Of a stretch of DNA of 64,000 bases, positions 53,139-61,588 are shown piece after piece. Position numbers and translations under genes: made by a program. Source of the stretch: Lacunisphaera sp. (GTDB taxonomy: Bacteria > Verrucomicrobiota > Verrucomicrobiia > Opitutales > Opitutaceae); contig SIBQ01000003.1 of NCBI GenBank assembly GCA_009695095.1, forward strand, positions 1 to 64,000. Reading direction: 5' to 3'. Position 1 is the stretch's first letter; each line of letters begins with the position of its first letter. Under the pieces are notes generated by a model. The model was not told where the DNA came from. It saw nothing but the letters and a program-made list of their open reading frames with translations, and did no database searches.

Positions 53139-54107
53139 ATGCCCCGCATCCTCACCGGCATCACGCCCTCCGGCACCCTGCACATCGGCAATTATTTCGG
53201 CGCGATGCGCCCGGCCATCGAGCTGCAGGCCGGCGGCGATGCCTACTATTTCATCGCCGACTACCACTCGATGACGGCGCTGGCCGACGCCGCTGAGCGC
53301 CGCGCCTACACCCGGGGCATCGCCCTCGACTGGCTCGCCTGCGGGCTGGACCCGGCCAAGGCCGTCTTCTGGCGCCAGAGCGACGTGCCCGAGGTCTGCG
53401 AACTCACCTGGCTGCTCGGCACGCTCACGCCGATGGGCCTGCTCGAGCGCGCGCACAGCTACAAGGACAAGACCGCCAAGGGCCTTGCGCCCAACTTCGG
53501 CCTCTTCGCCTATCCCGTGCTCATGGCCGCCGACATCCTGCTCTACGACACCAACGTCGTGCCCGTGGGCCGGGACCAGAAGCAGCATGTCGAGATGACA
53601 CGCGACATTGCCATCAAGTTCAACCTCACCTATGGCGAAACGCTCGTCGTGCCCGAGTCCAGGATCGGCGAGGCCACGGCGGTCGTGCCCGGACTCGACG
53701 GCCAGAAGATGAGCAAGAGCTACGGCAACACCATCGACATCTTCGGTGACGAGAAAGCCACGCGCAAAAAAATCATGAGCCTCGTCATGGACTCGCGCAC
53801 GCCCGCCGAGCCCAAGCCCGACGCCGAGAAGAACCTCGCCATCCAGCTGCTCAAGCTTGTCGCCCCCCCCGTGGCTGCGTCCGACTGCGAAAAGCAACTG
53901 CGCGCCGGCGGGCTCGGCTACGGCGACCTGAAGCAGGCGTTGTTCGAGCACTACTGGAATTTCTTCGCGCCCTACCGCGCCAAGCGCGCCGAGCTGGCGG
54001 CCAATCCCGGTTACGTGGAGCAGGTGCTGCGCGACGGCGCCGCGCGCGCCCGCGCCGTGGCGGCCAAGACCATGGACCGGGCCCGCCGGGCGTGCGGTTT
54101 GCGTTAA
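53139..54107 (+). CDS. trpS: Tryptophan--tRNA ligase
   Basis: A 322-residue class I aminoacyl-tRNA synthetase that charges tRNA-Trp. The HIGH-type motif is SGTLHIGNYFGAM (residues 11-23) and the KMSKS loop is DGQKMSKSYGNTIDI (about 187-201). Further conserved parts are YFIADYHSMTAL, FAYPVLMAADILLYD and VPVGRDQKQHVEMTRDIA. Length is normal. It follows the beta-helix gene closely. Confidence 0.97.
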   Translation: MPRILTGITPSGTLHIGNYFGAMRPAIELQAGGDAYYFIADYHSMTALADAAERRAYTRGIALDWLACGLDPAKAVFWRQSDVPEVCELTWLLGTLTPMGLLERAHSYKDKTAKGLAPNFGLFAYPVLMAADILLYDTNVVPVGRDQKQHVEMTRDIAIKFNLTYGETLVVPESRIGEATAVVPGLDGQKMSKSYGNTIDIFGDEKATRKKIMSLVMDSRTPAEPKPDAEKNLAIQLLKLVAPPVAASDCEKQLRAGGLGYGDLKQALFEHYWNFFAPYRAKRAELAANPGYVEQVLRDGAARARAVAAKTMDRARRACGLR

Positions 54108-54192
54108 GCCGGGCTCGGTAGTGGATCAGTTTGGTGGAACCTGCACTCCGGGCGGGCGTCCTTGACAGCTGCGGCTGGTTGATTGTTTTAAC

Positions 54193-54576
54193 ATGAAAAA
54201 AGTGATCATCGCTTTGGTCAGTCTGTGCGCACTGGCGGCCCTTAACGCGGCCTACGATTACGAATTCAACATGGAGGAGAATGACGCCGCCGGAACGGTG
54301 ACCGGCAAGGTGGTGGACGTTGTCATTCACAGCTGCCACGGCACACCCTCCGCGGAGAAGCCGGGCTATTGCAACGGCACGATGCGCGTGGAGTATTTCG
54401 CCAGCGCCGCCACCAAGCGAAAGGACATCATCGTCTCCGCCCGCATCGCATTGGAACTCGACGGCAAGTCACCCGTGACCCTCGATACCCTGCCGGGGAA
54501 ACGTGTGGTGGTCAAATACGAGGAGCGCGACGGCCTGCGCTACGCCACCTCGGTCGTGGCGACCACGCCAAAGTAA
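54193..54576 (+). CDS. Small exported protein of unknown function
   Basis: A 127-residue protein with a signal peptide ([20 protein letters not shown]). The mature part contains [20 protein letters not shown] and [20 protein letters not shown]; two Cys residues (HSCHG and GYCNG) may pair or bind metal. No family recognised. The start is supported by the signal peptide. Located between trpS and the hydroxy-acid dehydrogenase gene. Confidence 0.75.
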   Translation: MKKVIIALVSLCALAALNAAYDYEFNMEENDAAGTVTGKVVDVVIHSCHGTPSAEKPGYCNGTMRVEYFASAATKRKDIIVSARIALELDGKSPVTLDTLPGKRVVVKYEERDGLRYATSVVATTPK

Positions 54577-54622
54577 ACGTCGCGCGTATTCCGCGGAGCC
54601 AGATGCTGGCAAGGTTCTTGCC

Positions 54623-55917
54623 TTGAGCGATCCCCACTCAGACATCGGCCGGAATCGCCAGCGCGCCATCTACGTCGCCGGGGCCGGCGGACACCGCCCC
54701 GCGGTGCCCGTGGCACAGACCGAACTGGAAAAAGCCGCGCAGGCCGCGATGTCACCCGGGGCCTGGGCCTATGTCGCGGGCGGGGCCGGGCGCGAGTCCA
54801 CGATGGACGCCAACCGCGCTGCGTTCGACCGATGGAGCATCGTGCCGCGCGTGCTGCGCGATGTCGAAAAGCGCGACCTGTCCATTGAGTTGTTCGGCCG
54901 GAAGCTGCCGTCGCCGCTGCTGCTTTGTCCCATCGGCGTGCTCGAGATGGCGCATCGCGAGGCCGACCTCGCCGTCGCCCGGGCCGCGGCGGCGATGGGC
55001 GTGCCCTATATCTTTTCCAACCAGGCGTCAGTGCCGATGGAAAACTGCGCGGCCGCGATGGGCGATGCGCCGCACTGGTTTCAGCTCTACTGGAGCAAGT
55101 CCAACGAACTGGTTGCGAGTTTTGTGAGCCGGGCCGAGGCGTGCGGCTGCTCGGCCATTGTGCTGACCCTCGACACGACCATGCTCGGCTGGCGGCCGCG
55201 TGACCTCGACCTTGGCTCGCTGCCGTTCATGCAGGGGCAGGGTATCGCCCAATACACCAGCGACCCGGTCTTCCGCAAGCAGCTGGCCCAAACGCTCGAC
55301 GCGGGTGCTGCGGCCAAACCGCTGCTCAATCTGCAGAGCATCGCCACGGCACTGACGCAGAAGGCAAATTTTCCCGGCGGGCTGCTGAAGAATCTCGCCT
55401 CGGGGATCCCCGTGCGGCGGTGCAGCGGTTTGCCGCGACCTACTCGCGGCCTTCGTTACAGTGGGATGATCTCAAGTTTTTGCGGCAGCACACGAAGCTG
55501 CCGGTCCTGCTCAAGGGCGTGCTGCATCCCGACGATGCGAAGAAAGCCGTGGAACTCGGCATCGACGGGCTGGTCGTGTCGAATCACGGCGGACGGCAGA
55601 TCGACGGCGAGATCGGCTCACTCGACGCCTTGCCTGCGGTGGCCGGCGCCGTGAAAAGCAAAATCCCGGTACTCTTCGACAGCGGCGTGCGCGGCGGGAC
55701 GGACGTGTTCAAGGCGCTTGCACTCGGCGCGACGGCGGTGTGCCTCGGCCGGCCTTACGTTTATGGTCTAGCAATCGCGGGCCAGCGCGGCATCGAGGAG
55801 GTCATCGGCAACGTGCTCGCCGAGTTTGACCTCACGCTCGGGCTGGCGGGTTGCACGATTGTGAGGGAGGTGACGAAGGATTCTCTCGTCAAATTGCAGG
55901 CTCCTACAAAAGGCTAG
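54623..55917 (+). pseudogene. FMN-dependent alpha-hydroxy-acid dehydrogenase (LldD-like), frameshifted
   Basis: The first part (from TTG 54623) contains [40 protein letters not shown] and [20 protein letters not shown]. The second part, in the next frame from about 55420, has [40 protein letters not shown], the catalytic-His motif [13 protein letters not shown] and LFDSGVRGGTDVFKALALGA. Adding one G to the run at 55402-55405 would join them as [11 protein letters not shown]. The substrate is an L-2-hydroxy acid such as lactate. The two halves otherwise look fully conserved, so the lesion is very recent or a sequencing error. Confidence 0.85.
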
Positions 55918-55970
55918 ATCTTAGATCGCCGGCAGGCTAACCGCGGCGCGAAAGGGATAACGCGCCCGCC

Positions 55971-56630
55971 TCAGATCACCGCGTAGACCGGCCGCGGCAG
56001 CGCGGCAATGCGATCCATGATGCGCTGGGCGGCGGTTTCGTAGCGCGCCTTGCCGGCCGCGGGATCGTCGTAATCACTGGCGGGGATGGACCGGCCGAAG
56101 ACAATCGTCACGGGTGTGCCGAAGCGGGGCAGGGCCGTGCCCTTGCCGAAGGCCGCAAAGGAATCGTAGACCCGGCAGGGCACCACCGGCACGCCGGTCT
56201 TGCAGGCCATCAGCCCGACGCCGGCCTTGGGCTTTTGCAGGTGGCCGTCCATCGAGCGCGTGCCCTCGGGAAAGAGGATGACCGCTCGATTTTCCTTCAA
56301 GGCCAGCAGCACGCGCTTGATGGCACCGACATCCCCGCTGTCGCGTTCGACGGGGATGACCTCCACCTGGTTGAGCCACCAGGCGTTGAAGCGGCTGTCC
56401 CAGAGGCTCCGGCGCGCGAAGAAACGCAACTGCCGCGGCACCTGGCAGCCGACGAAAAAAGAATCGAGGTGGCTGGCATGGTTGGAGGCGATAAGGAAGG
56501 GGCCTTCGCGGGGGAAATTCTCGGTGCCCACGACGTCACCGCGAAACCACATGCCAAAGACATTCGCCGCCAGATAATCAAAGAAGCCGTAGAACGGCGT
56601 CATCTGCAGGTGGTCGGGGCGGTTTGTCAT
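55971..56630 (-). CDS. plsC: 1-acyl-sn-glycerol-3-phosphate acyltransferase (PlsC family)
   Basis: A 219-residue membrane-associated acyltransferase of phospholipid synthesis. The catalytic NHxxxxD motif is ASNHASHLDSFFVG, the second conserved block is FPEGTRSMDGHLQ, and GVPVVPCRVYDSF gives the third. It overlaps the end of cmk by four bases, so it is translated from the tyrA-aroA-cmk-plsC operon. Confidence 0.93.
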   Translation of the reverse strand: MTNRPDHLQMTPFYGFFDYLAANVFGMWFRGDVVGTENFPREGPFLIASNHASHLDSFFVGCQVPRQLRFFARRSLWDSRFNAWWLNQVEVIPVERDSGDVGAIKRVLLALKENRAVILFPEGTRSMDGHLQKPKAGVGLMACKTGVPVVPCRVYDSFAAFGKGTALPRFGTPVTIVFGRSIPASDYDDPAAGKARYETAAQRIMDRIAALPRPVYAVI

Positions 56631-57298
56631 GACCCGGCGAATTTGGGCGCGATGCTCGCCGCCATTTTCTCCACCACCTGGCCAAGCGTGAGGTGGGTCG
56701 AGTCGATTTCGATGGCGCCGGCCGGGGAGGTCAGGGGCGATGCCTTGCGCGAGGAGTCGAGCCGGTCGCGCTCGGCGATGGAATCCTGCTGGCCCTCCTT
56801 CGCGCGGCGCTTGGCGCGCTCGGCGGGGTCGGCGTTCATAAAAAAACGGAAGTCTGCCTGGGGAAAAATCACGGAGCCGATGTCGCGGCCCTCCATCACC
56901 AGCCCGCGGAAGCCGTGCTGCTGCGCCACGGCCATCTGGCCGCGCTGGTAACTGAGCAGCGTGTGCCGCACCTCGGGGATGGCAGCGTAGTGCGACACGT
57001 GGTCGTTGACGTTATGCCCGCGGATATCGCTGGCGGCCGGCTGGCCGCTAATCAACATCTGCGCCGAGCGGCCGTTCAGCCGGGTGGTGAACTTGAGCTC
57101 GGCCAGCGCCTGAAGCAGCGACGGCAGGTCCGTGTGCGCCACGCCACGGCGCAACAGTTCATAGGTGATGTGCCGGTAAAAAGAACCCGTGTCCACATGC
57201 AGCAGGTTAAACCGTTCGGCGAGGATCTTGGACGACGACGACTTGCCGGAGGCGGCGCCGCCGTCGATGGCCACGATGATAAAGGACGGGGTCGCCAT
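56627..57298 (-). CDS. cmk: Cytidylate kinase
   Basis: A 223-residue P-loop kinase that phosphorylates CMP/dCMP. The P-loop is AIDGGAASGKSSSSKILAE (residues 10-28). LHVDTGSFYRHITYELL matches the conserved DTGAMYR region and VMEGRDIGSVIFPQADFRFF the GRDIG motif. ADPAERAKRR is the lid. It lies seven bases after aroA; the pairing of aroA and cmk is common in bacteria. Confidence 0.95.
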   Translation of the reverse strand: MATPSFIIVAIDGGAASGKSSSSKILAERFNLLHVDTGSFYRHITYELLRRGVAHTDLPSLLQALAELKFTTRLNGRSAQMLISGQPAASDIRGHNVNDHVSHYAAIPEVRHTLLSYQRGQMAVAQQHGFRGLVMEGRDIGSVIFPQADFRFFMNADPAERAKRRAKEGQQDSIAERDRLDSSRKASPLTSPAGAIEIDSTHLTLGQVVEKMAASIAPKFAGS

Positions 57299-57304
57299 GC
57301 GGTC

Positions 57305-58558
57305 TTAGTGGGATTCTGTGCGGAGGCGGGCCAGCAAGTCAAAGAATGCCGGGAAGGTTTTGGCGCAGCAAGCCGGGTCTCTGATCGTGAGCCAGGGCCG
57401 GCCGTTCTTCCGCAAATCGTGGCAGCCGAGAATGCCGAAGCTCATGGCGAAACGATGGTCATGATACGTCTCGATTTCGACGTCGGGGGTGAGAGGTCGC
57501 GGGTGAATCTCCAGCGAGTCCTTCGTCTCGATGACCTGCTGTCCGAGCTTTTTCAGTTCCCGGGCTGCACCGGACACGCGATCTGTCTCCTGCAGGCGGG
57601 TGTGGGCGATGCCAGTGATTCTCGTCGGTCCGTCGAGCAGCGGCGCGAGGGCGGCGAGGGTGAGGAAGGTGTCGGAGAAATCGTTGAAGTCACCTGTCAC
57701 CCCGCTGAACTCCGGACCCGGGGCGACCGTCGCGCCGGCCACGCTGAGATATTTTCGTGCCGCCAGGAAACGGAGGAATTCCGCATCACCCTGCAGCGCG
57801 CCAGCGGCAAGATTCAGGCCGGCCAGCTCGAGTTTTCCACCCGTGACCGCGGCCAGTGCAGCGAAATAACTGGCTGCCGTCGCGTCGCCCTCAATCGCAT
57901 ACTCGGTCAGGAGCGAGGAGAACTGCCGCACCATTTGCTCGGTCATCCCGACGAACGGGTGCGATACGGTTTCGCCCTTGAGCTTCACCATGAGCGGCGT
58001 CCGCGCATGGGGCGCGACCAACAGCAGGGCCGAGAGGAGCTGGCTGCTAGCGGAGGCATCGAGCTCAATTTTGCCACCGGACAAACCTGCGGTCTTGAGG
58101 GTGAAGGGGAAATTTTTTGCCGAAGCCCTGGCGCCTTGCGTGGCGAGGGCGTCGAGCAGCGCCCCGATGGGCCGGCGGCGCATGGCTTCGTCGCCGTCGA
58201 AATGGTAGAAACCATCGGGCCGCAAGCAGACGAAGGCGGTGAGGAAGCGCGCGGCCGTCCCGGCGTTGCCGACGTCGAGCCGTGCTTCGCGCGCCGGGAT
58301 TTCTCCGCCCCGCCCCGTGACCGTTATCGTCAGGGTTGCTTCGTCAGTCAGTACCGCGAAGCCGAGCGTGCGGAGCGCTGCGACCATGATTTGCGTGTCG
58401 CGGCTGAAAAGGGCATTGCGCAGGGTGACGGCCGACCGGCCCAGTGCGGCGAGGATGAGCGCGCGGTTTGTGATGCTCTTGGAGCCGGGCAGGGTGATGC
58501 GACCGCGCACCGACCGGGTGAACGGCGCGATGGAAAGTTTGTCGGGCAACGTGCTCAC
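57305..58558 (-). CDS. aroA: 3-phosphoshikimate 1-carboxyvinyltransferase (EPSP synthase)
   Basis: A 417-residue shikimate pathway enzyme that adds enolpyruvate to shikimate 3-phosphate. Conserved parts are LPGSKSITNRALILAALG, LDVGNAGTAARFLTAFVCLR, the RRRPIGALLDAL block, and ETYHDHRFAMSFGILG. Residues binding the substrates (Lys in GSKS, Arg in RR) are in place. It overlaps the tyrA stop by four bases. Upstream of cmk and plsC in one operon. Confidence 0.96.
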   Translation of the reverse strand: MSTLPDKLSIAPFTRSVRGRITLPGSKSITNRALILAALGRSAVTLRNALFSRDTQIMVAALRTLGFAVLTDEATLTITVTGRGGEIPAREARLDVGNAGTAARFLTAFVCLRPDGFYHFDGDEAMRRRPIGALLDALATQGARASAKNFPFTLKTAGLSGGKIELDASASSQLLSALLLVAPHARTPLMVKLKGETVSHPFVGMTEQMVRQFSSLLTEYAIEGDATAASYFAALAAVTGGKLELAGLNLAAGALQGDAEFLRFLAARKYLSVAGATVAPGPEFSGVTGDFNDFSDTFLTLAALAPLLDGPTRITGIAHTRLQETDRVSGAARELKKLGQQVIETKDSLEIHPRPLTPDVEIETYHDHRFAMSFGILGCHDLRKNGRPWLTIRDPACCAKTFPAFFDLLARLRTESH

Positions 58559-59409
58559 GGGATCGGGCGGAACTGGTCGCGGTAGCCTTTGCCGCGCTCG
58601 AGGATGGCCTGCACCTCAAACCAGTCGCGGTTGGCGAGGGCGCGCTCCAGTCCGTGCAACTCGTCCTGATAACTGCGCACGGCGCGGAGAATCTCGTCGC
58701 GGTTCTGCTCGATAATGGTCTTCCAGAGCTTGGGGTCGCTGCCGGCGATGCGCGTGGTGTCACGCAGGCCGCCGCCGGCGTAGTTGCGCCAGCCGGCCGT
58801 GCGGCGGTTCAGGCAGGCACAGAGCGTGGAGGCGAGCACCTGCGGCAGGTGGCTGATGTGCGCAACGATTTCGTCGTGAGCGTCAGGATCGATCGTGGCG
58901 ACATCGGCCTCGAGCGCGGTCCAGAACGCCGCCACGCGTCTGGCCGCTGGCGCGTCGTTCTCCGGCAACGGCGTGACAAAGACGGTGCGCCCCTTGAACA
59001 AATCCGCGCGGCTGTGTTCCCAGCCCGTTTTTTCCGAGCCGGCCATGGGGTGCGAGCCGACGAAGTGGGCATGACCGCCGAGGGCTTTGTGGCTCAAGCG
59101 GCAAATCTCGCCCTTCACACTGCCGACATCGGTGACGATGGTGCCGGCGGCGAGGGCCGGGGTGATTTGCTGCACGAGCGGCACAATCTGGTCGACCGGT
59201 GCGCAGATCACCACGAGCGGCGCCTCGCGCACGGCGTCGGCCGGGGTGTCCGCCACGCGGTCGCACCAGGGCTGGTCCCTGAGCAGCAACCGTACCTCGG
59301 GCCGGCGGGCCCAGAGCGTGATGCGTCGGGCCGCGCCGTAATGCCGCGCGGCTTGCGCGACGGAGGCGCCAAGCAGGCCGGGGGCGAGAATGGCGGTCTG
59401 GTCAAACAT
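58555..59409 (-). CDS. tyrA: Prephenate dehydrogenase
   Basis: About 284 residues from ATG 59409; ATG 59427 would add six residues. The NAD-binding start is ILAPGLLGASVAQAARHYGA (GLLGAS in place of GxGxxG with normal spacing). Conserved parts are TDVGSVKGEICR, HFVGSHPMAGSEKTGWEHSR (substrate-binding region) and AHISHLPQVLASTLCA. It makes 4-hydroxyphenylpyruvate for tyrosine synthesis. First gene of the tyrA-aroA-cmk-plsC operon. Confidence 0.93.
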   Translation of the reverse strand: MFDQTAILAPGLLGASVAQAARHYGAARRITLWARRPEVRLLLRDQPWCDRVADTPADAVREAPLVVICAPVDQIVPLVQQITPALAAGTIVTDVGSVKGEICRLSHKALGGHAHFVGSHPMAGSEKTGWEHSRADLFKGRTVFVTPLPENDAPAARRVAAFWTALEADVATIDPDAHDEIVAHISHLPQVLASTLCACLNRRTAGWRNYAGGGLRDTTRIAGSDPKLWKTIIEQNRDEILRAVRSYQDELHGLERALANRDWFEVQAILERGKGYRDQFRPIP

Positions 59410-59633
59410 GTTTAAGACGAAAAGCATCCCGTCACGGATTGTCGAGCCAGAGACATGCCCGCTGGCGGGGGGAGCAGGCAAACACGCTGCCTATTGGCAG
59501 CGGGCCGGGTTGGCTGAACCTCGCACATGAATTATGGCAAAGTACCGGAGCTACCCGATGAGCCACTGAATCCGAGGCGCAACCACCGGGCCGTCAGGCT
59601 GAGCATGGCGGCGTCGAAGGGCATAGACTGTTG

Positions 59634-60047
59634 CTACCACATACCGAGCTTCTTCAGCCGGGCGAACTCGGCGGGTTTGAGTGGCATGACAGAAAGCCGG
59701 CTCTGCCGCACCAGGGCGATGACCTGGAGCGCCACTTCGGCCTTGATCCGGGCCAGCGTCACGGGCCGGGCCAGCGGCGCCACGGGGGCGAGTTCCACCG
59801 CCACCCAGCCAGGTTCGCTCGCGGTGGGGTCGGGGTAGGCCGCCCTGGTCACGCGGGCGAGACCGACCACGCTCTTGGACTCGCCGCTGTGGTAGTAGAA
59901 CACCTCGTCGCCGGCCCGCATGGCCTTGAGGTGCAGGCGGGCGGCGTAATTGCGGACGCCGGTCCAGGCGGTGCAGCCGTCGCGGACGAAATCGTCCCAA
60001 GAGTAGTCCTCGGGTTCCTGTTTCACGAGCCAGTATTGCGTTGTCAT
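59634..60047 (-). CDS. EVE-domain protein
   Basis: A 137-residue single-domain protein of the EVE (thymocyte nuclear protein 1-like) family. The start YWLVKQEPEDYSWDDFVRDG and TAWTGVRNYAARLHLKAMRA are family signatures. GDEVFYYHSGESKSVVGLAR and the C-terminal RLSVMPLKPAEFARLKKLG complete the fold. EVE domains bind modified bases in nucleic acids. It stands alone on this strand; about 220 bases to tyrA hold no gene. Confidence 0.93.
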   Translation of the reverse strand: MTTQYWLVKQEPEDYSWDDFVRDGCTAWTGVRNYAARLHLKAMRAGDEVFYYHSGESKSVVGLARVTRAAYPDPTASEPGWVAVELAPVAPLARPVTLARIKAEVALQVIALVRQSRLSVMPLKPAEFARLKKLGMW

Positions 60048-60075
60048 CGGGTGGGGTGCTTGGTCGGATGCAGGG

Positions 60076-60207
60076 ATGGAACAGCCGGATCCAGAGCTAG
60101 AGAAAAAAGCCCACCGGGCACAAATGATTCTTTACGGAGTCATGATTCTTTTCCTCCTCCTGCCCTTTTTCTTGCTGTGGCTTAAAAACAAGGGTGTATT
60201 CAACTGA
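60076..60207 (+). CDS. Small single-pass membrane protein (43 aa)
   Basis: From ATG 60076 to TGA 60205-60207. The protein has a charged start (EQPDPELEKKAHRAQ), one membrane helix (MILYGVMILFLLLPFFLLWL) and the polar end KNKGVFN. The charge pattern and clean helix suggest a real small membrane protein. It lies 15 bases before the PIN/TRAM gene on the same strand and could be cotranscribed with it. Function unknown. Confidence 0.6.
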   Translation: MEQPDPELEKKAHRAQMILYGVMILFLLLPFFLLWLKNKGVFN

Positions 60208-60222
60208 ACTGACGCCCCACGC

Positions 60223-61239
60223 ATGAACAAAACGCTGACTGTCATCCGGGTTTTCTTTATCGTGCTTTGCGCCATCGGGAGCTGGCTGGTTTGCTACACC
60301 ATTGAGGAATGGGACCACCGCCGTGGGCTGGCCGTCGTCATTGGCCTCATGATCGGCACGCTGGTCGTGCTGGTTGACCTGATGCTGAAGGGCTTTTCAT
60401 TGCGCGGGCTGACTGCCCTGACCTTCGGGCTGGGCGTGGGGGCCTTGATCTTCTGGCTGATCTCCAATTCGCCCCTGCTCAACAAGGGCGACCCGCAGAC
60501 GATCTATCTCGTGCAGATGGGACTGTTTGTCATCTGCACCTACCTCGGCACCGTCATCGCCCTGCGCGGCAAGGACGACTTTAATCTGGTCATCCCCTAC
60601 GTGCGGTTCGTCCCGCACGAGGTGGACGTGCCGCTGGTGGTCGTCGACACCAGCGCGCTGATCGACGGCCGCATCGCCAAGGTGTGCCAGACGCAGTTTC
60701 TCGGCGCTGCGCTCATCATCCCCAGTTTTGTGCTGACCGAGCTGCAGCACATTGCTGACTCGGCCGAGTCCGTGAAGCAGGCCCGCGGCCGACGCGGCCT
60801 GCAAGTGCTCAACGAGCTGCGGGCCATCAAGCACATCGACATCCGCATCCACCAGAGCGAGGTCGCCCACCGGCAGGACATCGAAGCCAAACTAGTCTTT
60901 CTTGCGCAATCCATGCGGGCCAAGCTGCTCACCACCGACACCAACCTGGCCACCATGGCCAAGTTCCAGGGTGTGCCGTGGCTCAATCTGCGCGCGCTGG
61001 AGGACGCCCTCCGCCCGGAGATAGTCATCGGCGAGAGCATCGCCGTCGACCTGGTGAAGATCGGCAAAGAGGACGGCCAGGCCCTCGGCTATCTCAACGA
61101 CGGCTCGATGGTCGTGGTGAACAACGCCCGGGCGCTGGTCGGCAAGCGCGTGACGGCCGAGATAATCGGCGTGCTGCCCAGTGGCGGCGGCAAGATGATC
61201 TTCGCCAACCTCCTCGGCGAGGTCGAGGCCGCCTCCTGA
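60223..61239 (+). CDS. PIN/TRAM-domain membrane protein (YacL-like)
   Basis: A 338-residue protein. Four membrane helices occupy residues about 5-110 (TVIRVFFIVLCAIGSWLVCY, LAVVIGLMIGTLVVLVDLM, ALTFGLGVGALIFWLI, MGLFVICTYLGTVIAL). The PIN nuclease domain (about 140-265) has VVDTSALIDGRI and LLTTDTNLATMAKF with the acidic residues in place. A TRAM domain (about 275-335; IGKEDGQALGYLNDGSMVVV) would bind RNA. This is the YacL architecture widespread in bacteria. Confidence 0.93.
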   Translation: MNKTLTVIRVFFIVLCAIGSWLVCYTIEEWDHRRGLAVVIGLMIGTLVVLVDLMLKGFSLRGLTALTFGLGVGALIFWLISNSPLLNKGDPQTIYLVQMGLFVICTYLGTVIALRGKDDFNLVIPYVRFVPHEVDVPLVVVDTSALIDGRIAKVCQTQFLGAALIIPSFVLTELQHIADSAESVKQARGRRGLQVLNELRAIKHIDIRIHQSEVAHRQDIEAKLVFLAQSMRAKLLTTDTNLATMAKFQGVPWLNLRALEDALRPEIVIGESIAVDLVKIGKEDGQALGYLNDGSMVVVNNARALVGKRVTAEIIGVLPSGGGKMIFANLLGEVEAAS

Positions 61240-61302
61240 AGCCGGGTGGCCGGACCGTCCGTAGATCGCGGCGCGCCCGGCCGCACAGGGAGCCGGTCCG
61301 GC

Positions 61303-61470
61303 ATGACGGAAATGGGGTCGGAGAAGTCGCTCGGCGGCCCATGGCCGCTGCTGGAGGCCATTAATGCCTTCAACGAGGCCGAGCTAACCAAGGAGACATT
61401 CAAGGAGCAGGCGCGGCTTAGTCACGTATTCAAAGTTGACCCGGTCACCATCGAGCTGATCAACCCCTAG
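61303..61470 (+). CDS. Small soluble protein of unknown function
   Basis: About 55 residues from ATG 61303 (MTEMGSEKSLGGPWPLLEAI), or 74 from ATG 61246. The part from WPLLEAINAFNEAELTKETF to FKVDPVTIELINP is amphipathic and looks like a real small protein. The Arg/Pro-rich start of the longer form does not. It is followed directly by a REP-like palindrome. Family not recognised. Confidence 0.5.
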   Translation: MTEMGSEKSLGGPWPLLEAINAFNEAELTKETFKEQARLSHVFKVDPVTIELINP

Positions 61471-61483
61471 GTTTTGGTTCGAA

Positions 61484-61563
61484 CTGTAGGAGCTTGTTTA
61501 CTGGCGATACAGGATGTTGTCCCTCGGTGCGGGCCCTGATCGCCTGTAAACAGGCTCCTGCAG
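61484..61563. repeat. REP-like palindrome between convergent genes
   Basis: Arms CTGTAGGAGCTTGTTTACTG (61484 on) and CTGTAAACAGGCTCCTGCAG (to 61563) are complementary with few mismatches over about 25 bases; 30 bases separate them. It lies between a small + gene and the helicase gene on the minus strand. The GGAGCTTG core resembles the repeat at 17335, and TGTAG at the outer end that at 10353. Confidence 0.75.
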
Positions 61564-61588
61564 TAGAAACGAATTTTTTGACAGGGCG

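Noticed and set aside
52446-53951. 501-codon open frame on the - strand
   Set aside because: Antisense to the beta-helix gene and trpS; composition is that of a shadow frame.
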